Counted from the first letter of the stretch, positions 1-5,696 are shown. The stretch is 7,136 bases of DNA from an uncultured Flavobacterium sp. (GCA_946479395.1 CAMLFV010000139.1:1-7136); one strand, 5' to 3'. Translations and numbers: made by a program. Notes: generated by a model from the letters alone, not told the origin.

Positions 1-52
1 TCATCCTTTTTTATCTTATTTTATTCAAATTTATAACTTTGCAAACATAGGA

Positions 53-248
53 GATGCACAGATCTTTACGCATTACTCTAAGCAAAACAGAAAAGTTATG
101 CAACTTATTGAATGCGAAGTATTCAAAAATCTGTGAAAATTTAATTATTAGTAACTTTAATCTATAAAATTATATCTGTGCATCTGTGGTAAAAAAAATA
201 AATCACTGAATATCATTGTATTAAAATTTATTAGATAATGCACTACGG
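53..248. repeat. MITE-like dispersed repeat, copy 1 (left outer end missing)
   Basis: This is a non-coding repeat that aligns with 1885-2078 in the same orientation at about 93% identity over the central 130 bases (hand alignment). It has an inner inverted repeat, GATGCACAGAT at 53-63 and ATCTGTGCATC at 174-184, which are perfect reverse complements. The outer end, TAATGCACTACGG (236-248), matches the outer ends of the other two copies. Its left partner, expected near 29-40, is not visible, so this copy is truncated or diverged on that side. The right end overlaps the last codons of the AraC-type gene. No protein is encoded, so any mobility would need a transposase supplied from elsewhere. 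Confidence 0.8.
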
Positions 249-1174
249 GTTGATTTAATAATCTTCTGTCTCGTCCTTTTCAAACGTTGTCCGTGGTTAC
301 GAAGGTCTGTTGGCAGGATGTTGTAATACTTCTTAAAGCGTTTTACAAAGGCCTGATAGTTGGCGTAACCCACATCCAGTGCGATCTCTTTAAACGGAAC
401 TTCGGTATGTGCGATCTGGTCGTACGCATAGTTCATCCGTAAAGATAGATGGAATTCATAAGCTCCGCATTGGTAATGCTGTTTGAATAATTTTTTAAGC
501 ATGCTTTTGTTGGTAGGGTATTTTGCATAAAGTTCTTCCAGATCCAGTTTTTTGCTTAACGGATATCTGGAAACATCTTCTATAAATTGTTCTAAAAGAT
601 CTTCGTTGCGCTTTTTTTGGATAAGCTTTGCTTTCTGTCTGGCTCTTTTTTCATAAGACACTTGAATTTCTTTTTTGTCTATATGCAGTTGGTACAGGTT
701 AATTATAAGTGTGCCGCTCTCCATTGTTTTGATGCTGAATGAAAAGGAATCCTTAAAAAGGGTCAGTCGGTGTATTTTTTCAGATTCTTCTTTTAATGAA
801 CCATATGCTGCTGCAATGCGGTCACCGGAATCTTTTTCAATCAGATCTAAAAAACTGCGGTCTTTAAGCTGGTTCACGTCTAATCTGTATTGTGTAACAA
901 ACTGCTCGCACATGTTTTTGATTTTAAAGTTTTGATCTGTAATAAGGGTGAAATGGTTTACATATTGCTGAAATGTAGTGGGTTTGGTAAATGAAAGGTG
1001 CAGCAGGCGGTGTTTTAGTTCTTCGCACATCATGTTGAATAGGGCTTCTACACCTTCAAATTCATCTTTTTTCCCGGTAATCTCCAGTTGCTGGTCTACA
1101 CGTCCGCAACCTAATTCCAACAGACTCTGTATAAGGTTGTCCCAACGCTCTTTTTTAATTTCTATATGTATCAT
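221..1174 (-). CDS. AraC-family transcriptional regulator with PAS-like sensor region
   Basis: This is a predicted cytoplasmic DNA-binding regulator of 317 residues. Residues about 195-293 form an AraC/XylS double helix-turn-helix domain. The second helix-turn-helix region reads PFKEIALDVGYANYQAFVKR followed by FKKYYNILPTDLRN, the usual family signature (IA..VGY....F.R.FK...G..P...R), with asparagine where glycine is common. Residues about 65-160 look PAS-like (VNHFTLITDQNFKIKN and following). A basic, probably coiled linker (KRARQKAKLIQKKRNEDLLEQ region) joins the two parts. The ligand is unknown. The start ATG overlaps the TGA of the interrupted upstream frame by 4 bases (ATGA), which indicates translational coupling in a two-gene operon. 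The last eight codons and the stop (RSALSNKF) lie inside the end of a dispersed repeat, so the tail beyond the DNA-binding domain was probably acquired from the repeat. Two direct repeats 21 bp apart upstream of the operon are its likely operator. Confidence 0.92.
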   Translation of the reverse strand: MIHIEIKKERWDNLIQSLLELGCGRVDQQLEITGKKDEFEGVEALFNMMCEELKHRLLHLSFTKPTTFQQYVNHFTLITDQNFKIKNMCEQFVTQYRLDVNQLKDRSFLDLIEKDSGDRIAAAYGSLKEESEKIHRLTLFKDSFSFSIKTMESGTLIINLYQLHIDKKEIQVSYEKRARQKAKLIQKKRNEDLLEQFIEDVSRYPLSKKLDLEELYAKYPTNKSMLKKLFKQHYQCGAYEFHLSLRMNYAYDQIAHTEVPFKEIALDVGYANYQAFVKRFKKYYNILPTDLRNHGQRLKRTRQKIIKSTRSALSNKF

Positions 1175-1581
1175 GGCTTCTTTGTTATTTGGTTGATGTA
1201 TTTCTCTGCTTCTTGCTGATTTTTGAAAATCCGTGTGGGTACCGTCGGATGGTTGTACAAAAGCTAGCAGCGCCCCATGGTGTAGATGGTAGTGTTGTCA
1301 CTGACCAACGCTACAGCGGTAAGCATATTGGATCCGTCGGTGGATAAATATTCACGGGCGTCGTAAGTGATGGATGTAAGGCCACTCACATCACATATAA
1401 CACTGTACCAGGCATACGCTTGGAAATTCATTCGGTCTTTCACCACCTTTTTTGCAGCATCGAAGTTAAGTACCGCATGCTTTTTAAAGGTGATGTATAA
1501 AACGGAATCTTTCTTTTGATAAACGGCATAAGCATTCTCGTGTCTATTGCCGTTGTGGGAAGTTTGTAGTGAATCCTTCAT
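1171..1581 (-). pseudogene. STAS-like (DUF7793-type) protein gene interrupted by an in-frame TAG
   Basis: The intact frame would encode 136 residues. The start is the ATG at 1581-1579, and the frame resembles the small SpoIIAA/STAS-like proteins common in flavobacteria (an AKKVVKDRMNFQ segment followed by CDVSGLTSITYDAREYL). A TAG at 1266-1264 stops translation after 105 residues. Beyond it the same frame continues as LLYNHPTVPTRIFKNQQEAE and so on for 30 residues to a TGA at 1173-1171. That segment matches the family's usual C-terminal ending (..FYL...NPTVPT..F....EA..). Counting from the preceding Met to the conserved Pro gives the expected spacing if one codon, normally Tyr, has become TAG. 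The TGA overlaps the ATG of the AraC gene as ATGA, further evidence that the longer frame was the functional one. The product is probably a cytoplasmic regulatory partner, but its molecular role is unknown. Alternatives are a sequencing error, UAG readthrough, or a truncated protein that still works. Confidence 0.8.
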
Positions 1582-1608
1582 AATAGTTTGTTTAGTAAGG
1601 TGAATATT

Positions 1609-1616
1609 AAAAATTA
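1609..1616 (-). promoter_or_regulatory. possible -7 box of the STAS-like/AraC operon
   Basis: On the minus strand this reads TAATTTTT, seven of eight matches to the Bacteroidota -7 consensus TAnnTTTG. It lies 28 bases upstream of the ATG. The position where a -33 element would sit coincides with the nearer of the two direct repeats at 1630-1663. That fits an activator-dependent promoter lacking a good -33 box. In such AT-rich DNA a one-mismatch hit is weak on its own. Confidence 0.3.
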
Positions 1617-1629
1617 CAGGTGTTTAAAA

Positions 1630-1663
1630 GTGTCTTATAGAATGAATAAGGTGTCCTAAAGGA
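1630..1663 (-). promoter_or_regulatory. tandem direct repeats 21 bp apart, probable AraC-family operator
   Basis: On the plus strand the half-sites are GTGTCTTATAGAA (1630-1642) and GTGTCCTAAAGGA (1651-1663), identical at 10 of 13 positions. Their starts are 21 bp apart, two helical turns. AraC-family proteins commonly bind tandem direct half-sites at this spacing, one per helix-turn-helix pair or subunit. The sites lie 49-82 bp upstream of the first gene of an operon whose second gene encodes an AraC-type regulator, so autoregulation is the simplest reading. Binding by this particular protein is inferred. Confidence 0.5.
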
Positions 1664-1668
1664 ATTAT

Positions 1669-1749
1669 TTATACTTCGATAATATTTTTAAGCAGAATCG
1701 TGAAGAAGCGCCGTTTGAGTGATCTGATCATAGATGGAATTTTACGCAT
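1669..1749 (-). CDS. possible 26-residue basic small ORF
   Basis: An ATG at 1749 opens a 26-codon frame (MRKIPSMIRSLKRRFFTILL and six more residues) ending in TAA. The peptide is strongly basic, with seven Lys/Arg and one Glu, and its second half is hydrophobic, so it could be a membrane-active or amphipathic peptide. No ribosome binding site or convincing promoter is visible and I do not recognise the peptide. It lies just upstream of the direct-repeat operator, so it would be a separate transcript or a leader peptide. The remainder of 1664-1858 shows nothing else. A chance ORF is the likelier explanation. Confidence 0.15.
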   Translation of the reverse strand: MRKIPSMIRSLKRRFFTILLKNIIEV

Positions 1750-1858
1750 AGTGCAGGTGGTTTGTGTTTGTTTTGTAAAATTCTGAAATTCAAATGACTA
1801 AAAGTTAGTGGATGCTTATTATTACTTAGTGAATCCTAAATTTTTTTACTTTTTTAAC

Positions 1859-2078
1859 CCGTAGTGTATTATAGAGTTTCCACAAATACACAATTTTTTA
1901 CGTATTACTTCAAGCAAAACAAGAAAGTTATGCAACTTATTGAATGCGAAGTATTCAATAATCTGTGAAAATTTAATTATCAGTAACTTTAATCTATAAA
2001 GTTATATCTGTGTATCTGTGGTAAAAAATAAATAAATGAATATCAGGTTGTTAATCTTTGTTAGATAATGCACTGCGG
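1859..2078. repeat. MITE-like dispersed repeat, copy 2 (complete)
   Basis: This 220-bp copy has both outer ends. CGTAGTGTATTAT at the left (1860-1872) is the near reverse complement of ATAATGCACTGCG at the right (2065-2077), with two differences in 13. An inner inverted repeat pairs CCACAAATACACAAT (1880-1894) with ATCTGTGTATCTGTGG (2006-2021). The body aligns with copy 1 at about 93%. Where copy 1 has a G-C pair in the inner repeat (56/181), this copy has A-T (1888/2013), so pairing is kept. No ORF lies inside. No clean target-site duplication can be called because both flanks are T-rich. Confidence 0.8.
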
Positions 2079-2083
2079 TTTTT

Positions 2084-2293
2084 TTAGTTAAATAGTTCTG
2101 ATTGTTTAATCACTCCGTATATCGTTTGAAATATAATTTCTAAACACAAACTACATTCAAATATGTTAAATAGGTTATAAACAGGTTGCGGGTATTCTTT
2201 ATTAAAAATATTTTTACTGCCAATATTATTTGACGCAATGTTCAAATAAAACCCCAAAAACAACTTAGAAGTATTTGAAGCTTTAGCGGTCAT
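2084..2293 (-). CDS. hypothetical 69-residue protein, doubtful
   Basis: A minus-strand frame runs from an ATG at 2293 (a GTG at 2311 would add six residues) to a TAA six bases beyond the end of repeat copy 2. The product begins MTAKASNTSKLFLGFYLN and is rich in Asn, Phe and Ile. It shows no motif, signal peptide or transmembrane segment that I can assign, and I do not recognise the family. In favour of a real gene, the frame is fairly long for such AT-rich DNA and its stop falls next to the repeat, as with the 143-residue gene near 5086. Against it, there is no visible ribosome binding site or promoter. Between this frame and the next gene (2312-2476) I see no further gene. Confidence 0.3.
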   Translation of the reverse strand: MTAKASNTSKLFLGFYLNIASNNIGSKNIFNKEYPQPVYNLFNIFECSLCLEIIFQTIYGVIKQSELFN

Positions 2294-2476
2294 TACTTCT
2301 GTATAATACACGATACATGAAATCTATAATATTTACTCTTTTTAAGATTAGCCTCTCCCTATACTGTTTAGCAGCATTTGTTCAGCGTCCTGCCGGACTT
2401 TTTAGCCGTTGTTTCTAAAATAACTGTTAGGACTAACATACTCCACTATAAAAATTATAAACCAAAAACAATAGTA

Positions 2477-3670
2477 ATGAATAAAATTTTAAAAAAGAGT
2501 ATCACATTTTTCTTCACAATGTGTTTTGTATTGAGTAATAGTTCTTCTTTCTCGCAAGAACTAACAAAAGAAGATAATGATTTGTTGTTTAGTGATATAG
2601 GGCAAAAACAAATTGTTGCTTTGGGTGATGCCACGCATACCGATTATACCGCTACTAAATTTAGGGTTGATCTTATTAAAGAGTTAGTTGAAAAACATAA
2701 TTTCAGCATTATCGGTATCGAATCAAACCTTTATGAAGTGTATAAAGCCTTTGAAGATTTTAAAACAAACGGGAATATAGCAGAAATGAGCAGTTCTCTG
2801 TATTTTGTAGTACGTAGTAATGAATTGGATAAATTGTTCTTTTATCTTAAAGAACAGAATGAAAAAGGTAATAAAGTGAAAGTGTTTGGTTTTGATCCGG
2901 AGTTTTCAGGTGAAAATCCTCACTTATCATTTATTAAGGGAATTCAGTCTAATTCAAATAATACTGAAATGAAATGTAAAGATATTGTGTCATTGCAAAA
3001 CCTTTATAAAATCTTTGAAAAAATACAGCCTTTAACACCTAATAACCTAAAACCTATTTTAAGTACCAAAAAAGAGTATCGTATGCTGGATAACTTTCTA
3101 ACTTGTTATTTAAATAGCGATTCAGTGTCTGATGATAATAAAATTCTAAATCAATCCTTAACTAATTTAAAAGCGAAAATAGATAATAAATCAAAAAGTT
3201 ATAATAATACCAGAGATTCGTTAATGTTTGAAAATATCCTTTACTTAAAAGACAGGTACCCCGGCGAGAAAATGATTTTGTTTGGTTCATCAACTCATTT
3301 CAAAAGAAATGTCAAAGCAACAAATTCAAAATTTGCTCAAAATAGTGGCTGGATAAATTTAGGAGAACGATTATCTCAAAGATACTCTGATGATTACTTT
3401 TTTATCGCCTATACAGCAATATCTGGTAATACCAGAGATTTTTATGGTAAAAAGAAAAAGTTGAAAAAATTAATACCGAATTCCATAGAAAGTATGGTTA
3501 GTGAAAAATACAGTGCTGATACTGAAATTATGTATTTAAGTGTAAATCGAGATAAGTACATTTTAGACGAAGCCGTTTATTCTCGTTTAATGGGAAATAC
3601 TTTTTATGAAATTGATCTTACAAAGACCTTAGATGGTTTATTCTTCATAAGAAACAATAATATGGAGTGA
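2477..3670 (+). CDS. secreted erythromycin esterase-family protein
   Basis: The product has 397 residues when started at the ATG at 2477. That start is preferred because it gives a proper signal peptide: MNKILKK, a hydrophobic core (ITFFFTMCFVLS), then a polar SSSFSQE cleavage region. The in-frame ATG 33 codons upstream would bury the signal. The mature part follows the erythromycin esterase fold (Pfam Erythro_esteras). The GDATH motif (Asp51, His54) is the counterpart of Glu43 and His46 in EreB. It is followed by IES (Glu82, like Glu74), GFD (138-140), RDSLMFEN (246-253) and STHFKRN (His274, like His285). The putative catalytic residues are therefore kept, with Glu replaced by Asp in the first motif. 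The family hydrolyses macrolide lactones in EreA/EreB, but most relatives have unknown substrates. An exported form that has diverged this far should not be called a resistance gene. An out-of-place reading frame follows immediately downstream. Confidence 0.85.
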   Translation: MNKILKKSITFFFTMCFVLSNSSSFSQELTKEDNDLLFSDIGQKQIVALGDATHTDYTATKFRVDLIKELVEKHNFSIIGIESNLYEVYKAFEDFKTNGNIAEMSSSLYFVVRSNELDKLFFYLKEQNEKGNKVKVFGFDPEFSGENPHLSFIKGIQSNSNNTEMKCKDIVSLQNLYKIFEKIQPLTPNNLKPILSTKKEYRMLDNFLTCYLNSDSVSDDNKILNQSLTNLKAKIDNKSKSYNNTRDSLMFENILYLKDRYPGEKMILFGSSTHFKRNVKATNSKFAQNSGWINLGERLSQRYSDDYFFIAYTAISGNTRDFYGKKKKLKKLIPNSIESMVSEKYSADTEIMYLSVNRDKYILDEAVYSRLMGNTFYEIDLTKTLDGLFFIRNNNME

Positions 3671-3673
3671 TAA

Positions 3674-3841
3674 ATAGATGATGTTGATAATTATTCATTG
3701 GAAACTATTCGCGAAGAATATAAAATTCTTAAACGTTATGATTTAAGTATAGAAGATATTCAGTTATTGGGTTATGAAATTCCCTATCCACCTAGTGAAT
3801 TAATAAAAGATATGCGGATGTATCCGCCTTATGAAAAATAA
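3674..3841 (+). pseudogene. start-less 55-codon reading frame, probable gene remnant
   Basis: Directly after the TGA and TAA that end the esterase-family gene, the same frame stays open for 55 codons. It encodes a coherent acidic peptide (DDVDNYSLETIREEYKILKR, later DLSIEDIQLLGYEIPYPP and DMRMYPPYEK). There is no ATG until near the end. An ATG ATG pair at 3678-3683 is in the wrong frame by one base, so a single-base change at the start could have disabled a small gene of about 54 residues. Alternatively it is the C-terminal stump of a longer gene, or it uses a TTG start at 3704. The codons used resemble real local coding sequence. I do not recognise the product. Confidence 0.4.
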
Positions 3842-4431
3842 GACTGAAAACAACAAAACATAAATATACAAACCTAAAGCTCTTCTTGGGCTTTGTGAAT
3901 TAGCCTTATTTAAGCTTTGGGGTTATTAAATTTCGAGACCGAAACTGAGTGCGATGCCGCATGAACCTTAGAATTAAAAAACAAATAGGCCTGTTAAGTA
4001 AACGGTATGATATTTTGATCAGCCTGTCCCGAGTATCGGTAAAGCGTCGAACCACTGCATGACTTGTCCAGCTTTAGTGGAAGCGTTAGCAGATCAGATA
4101 GTCGGTGAGTTTATCGAACCGCGATCTGGTAGCTGCAAAAGTGATCTTCGACCGATTAAAAGATCGCCGTAAAAAAATTTTTTTTCTTTTGATCTCTCAA
4201 ACCGCAAGGTTCATGATATCTAAACTGTTAAATAAAGCCTGGGCGTAAAAGAATAATAATCAGAAAAGAAATCTTGAGTTTTAAACCAGAATGACGATCA
4301 AGAATTCAAATTAAAAGTATAAACTTACAAGTTTTGTGAAGCCTTGCAGGTTAAAACCTTAAACCAACTAAATCAATATTTTCTTTTTATTATTCATAAA
4401 AAATGTTAATTTTATTCAGTACCTTAATAAA
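3842..4431 (+). other. gene-free stretch with a GC-rich, GATC-rich inverted-repeat island
   Basis: About 590 bp carries no convincing gene. Positions 4021-4140 are about 50% GC, against roughly 30% on both sides. Five GATC sites occur in 103 bases (4092, 4123, 4143, 4162, 4191). Several form inverted repeats: CAGATC at 4090 with GATCTG at 4123, and GTGATCTT at 4141 with AAGATCGC at 4160. AGATC at 4161 and GATCT at 4191 bracket a palindromic A7T7 tract (4172-4185). Short frames exist, for example 33 residues from ATG 3961 beginning MNLRIKKQIG, but all are broken. The island could be a decayed gene, a structured RNA, or a leftover of a mobile element. Nothing here identifies which. The AT-rich 4240-4431 part shows nothing further. 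Confidence 0.45.
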
Positions 4432-4788
4432 ATGAGAAAATATATACTCCTTTTTTTTATAGCCGGATTATTAGCATGCGATGACACCGATGATATATAC
4501 CTTAATGGTATCACCTTAACAGAAGTATTTTCCGATTATCCGGATATACCGGATGAGCATGGCAAATATGTAAACTACTTCGGCGCCCATGTAAAAAATT
4601 CGTCACCTAAACAGATAAAAGGATATATAAGGTTTACAGTCAATGAGTACGGTACTGTAAATTCTTATCAGCATATAGTGAAACCAAATAATGAATCGCA
4701 AACATATTTTGAAGCATCATTGGAAACCGATAAAGCTATAAACGGATCCTATCTGGTGGGAGTTGAATTTGTAGGCGTCAAAAATTAA
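4432..4788 (+). CDS. small hypothetical lipoprotein, probably surface-exposed
   Basis: This 118-residue protein begins MRKYILLFFIAGLLAC, a type II signal peptide with lipobox L13-L14-A15-C16. After removal of the leader, Cys16 would be lipidated. The mature protein starts C-DDTDD. A run of acidic residues just after the cysteine is the known lipoprotein export signal type in Bacteroidota and suggests delivery to the cell surface. The rest (YVNYFGAHVKNSSPKQIKGY, then IRFTVNEYGTV and a GSYLVGVEFVGVKN ending) looks like a small beta-sandwich, but no named family is recognised. The gene stands alone and is followed by a strong terminator. There is no Shine-Dalgarno sequence, and the region before the start is very AT-rich, as usual in this phylum. 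Confidence 0.75.
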   Translation: MRKYILLFFIAGLLACDDTDDIYLNGITLTEVFSDYPDIPDEHGKYVNYFGAHVKNSSPKQIKGYIRFTVNEYGTVNSYQHIVKPNNESQTYFEASLETDKAINGSYLVGVEFVGVKN

Positions 4789-4821
4789 TACAAAGAACTG
4801 CAGCTGCTGCTAACTAAAAAA

Positions 4822-4850
4822 AAGAGGTCGTTCCAAAACAACCTCCTTTT
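4822..4850 (+). terminator. intrinsic terminator of the lipoprotein gene
   Basis: The inverted repeat GAGGTCGTT (4824-4832) and AACAACCTC (4837-4845) pairs with one C/A mismatch around a CCAA loop. It is preceded by an A-run and followed by CTTTT. It lies 34 bases past the stop of the lipoprotein gene. Confidence 0.75.
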
Positions 4851-4942
4851 AATCAACTAAACAACTTTTATTTAAAATAAAACAACTCTTTTTAATTTTG
4901 AAGGTTTCCTTCAGCCTCCGAAATATATTTTATAGTTAGGAT

Positions 4943-5074
4943 GTAGTGCATTAACAATTAAATTTTTACGGATCTTGCATGCGTTGCATTTAATAAGTTT
5001 CATAACTTTTATGTTTAGCTTGGCAATTCCTATAAAAATCTGTGCATCTGCGGGAATGCTCTAATGCATTACGG
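4943..5074. repeat. MITE-like dispersed repeat, copy 3 (short, body inverted)
   Basis: The outer ends GTAGTGCATTA (4943-4953) and TAATGCATTAC (5062-5072) are inverted repeats with one mismatch and match the ends of copies 1 and 2. Near the right end is ATCTGTGCATCTG (5039-5051), the inner repeat of copy 1. The body (about 4979-5023) matches copies 1 and 2 only when reverse-complemented (AAAAGTTATGAAACTTATT against AAAAGTTATGCAACTTATT), so this copy lies in the opposite orientation. It is about 130 bp and lacks one inner-repeat arm plus neighbouring sequence. It ends 11 bases before the stop of the minus-strand 143-residue gene. Confidence 0.65.
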
Positions 5075-5085
5075 CTATATTTACC

Positions 5086-5517
5086 TTATACAAGCAAACT
5101 GTTCATTTGCTTTTTAACGTACTCCTCATTGTCATAACTCAAAAAACCAAGTGGCGAATAATTGTGGTAACGCTTGCAGTACGATCCAAATGTTGATGAA
5201 ATTTTCAGATGTCCTACTTCATTTTTACGGTTAGAAATATATCGGTCTATATACTCTTTGCTGTGGTTTGCTTTAGAGTTTGCAAGTGCCAGTAATTCTT
5301 TAATACCGTCACAAAACCACCAGGCTAAAAGGTCGTCGGCATCCATTGGTTCAAACTCGCCGGTGTTGGAACTGTAGTGTAGGACGATTTCGCTGCCAAA
5401 TCGGAAATTAAAATCGGCAAGGTTGGCCGATACAATATTTATGTTGAACTGTTCTGCAGCTGTAATGCTGTTGCCTATTTCCAGATCCAGACAAAGTATA
5501 TTTTTATTGCTAAACAT
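5086..5517 (-). CDS. hypothetical protein, 143 residues
   Basis: This is a soluble-looking protein starting MFSNKNILCLDLEIGNSI, with no signal peptide or transmembrane segment. Landmarks are an acidic-aromatic segment DADDLLAWWFCDGIKELLAL (about 58-77), a basic, His-containing segment NRKNEVGHLK (about 96-105), and a C-terminal YHNYSPLGFLSYDNEEYV stretch. I do not recognise the family. The balanced amino-acid composition and moderate GC support a real gene, and a longer plus-strand frame on the opposite strand is only its shadow. A strong hairpin terminator lies 26 bases upstream of the start, which is too close to leave room for a normal promoter in between. The gene is followed within 11 bases by repeat copy 3. 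Confidence 0.7.
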   Translation of the reverse strand: MFSNKNILCLDLEIGNSITAAEQFNINIVSANLADFNFRFGSEIVLHYSSNTGEFEPMDADDLLAWWFCDGIKELLALANSKANHSKEYIDRYISNRKNEVGHLKISSTFGSYCKRYHNYSPLGFLSYDNEEYVKKQMNSLLV

Positions 5518-5542
5518 CTTATTGTTGTTAAATAAGTTTTAT

Positions 5543-5574
5543 AAAACGCCCGACAAGTTAATATCGGGCGTTTT
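5543..5574. terminator. strong bidirectional hairpin terminator
   Basis: AAAACGCCCGA (5543-5553) and TCGGGCGTTTT (5564-5574) pair perfectly over 11 bp around a 10-base loop, with T-runs at the end in both directions. On the minus strand it lies 258 bases past the stop of the GNAT gene and only 26 bases before the start of the next gene. It is therefore either the terminator of the GNAT transcript or an attenuator in the leader of the 143-residue gene. Confidence 0.8.
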
Positions 5575-5655
5575 CACCAAAACAGTGGTGTAAATTCTAT
5601 TTCAAAGCATAATGTTAGGTGCAACCATAATGCCGTTTTGAATTATGTTTAAAAT

Positions 5656-5696
5656 TTAATGCTTAAATAACTGTTATGTTTGGCTTTAGCGCAATT
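5656..5696. repeat. possible degenerate fragment of the dispersed repeat
   Basis: The segment TTATGTTTGGCTTTAGCGCAA (from 5674) and the TTTAATGCTTAAATAAC before it resemble 4991-5028 in copy 3 (TTATGTTTAGCTTGGCAATT). Gaps are needed and no end repeats are visible. Chance similarity in AT-rich DNA is possible. The rest of 5575-5831 shows nothing else. Confidence 0.2.

Noticed and set aside
675..1196. Plus-strand frames opposite the AraC gene
   Set aside because: They are shadows of a clearly recognisable minus-strand gene and encode nothing recognisable.
2387..2403. GTCC-TGCC-GGAC stem followed by a T-run as a terminator
   Set aside because: The stem is only 4 bp and no gene ends just upstream on the plus strand.
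2378..2476. In-frame upstream ATG that would lengthen the esterase-family protein by 33 residues
   Set aside because: The extension would bury a good signal peptide that begins at the ATG at 2477, and its sequence has no family support.
2477..3670. Calling the esterase-family gene a macrolide resistance gene
   Set aside because: The family is broad, the sequence is divergent, the first motif has Asp for Glu and the protein is exported. Family membership does not show macrolide hydrolysis.
3949..4235. GTGCG at 3949 as a possible group II intron 5' end
   Set aside because: No domain V-like hairpin with the expected conserved bases and no intron-encoded protein can be found in the following sequence.
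4893..4912. TAATTTTG -7-like box followed by a GAAGG/CCTTC hairpin on the plus strand
   Set aside because: No plus-strand gene follows, and such boxes arise often by chance in AT-rich DNA.
53..5074. Repeats as a CRISPR array
   Set aside because: The copies are 130-220 bp long and kilobases apart, with no regular short repeats or spacers and no cas genes.
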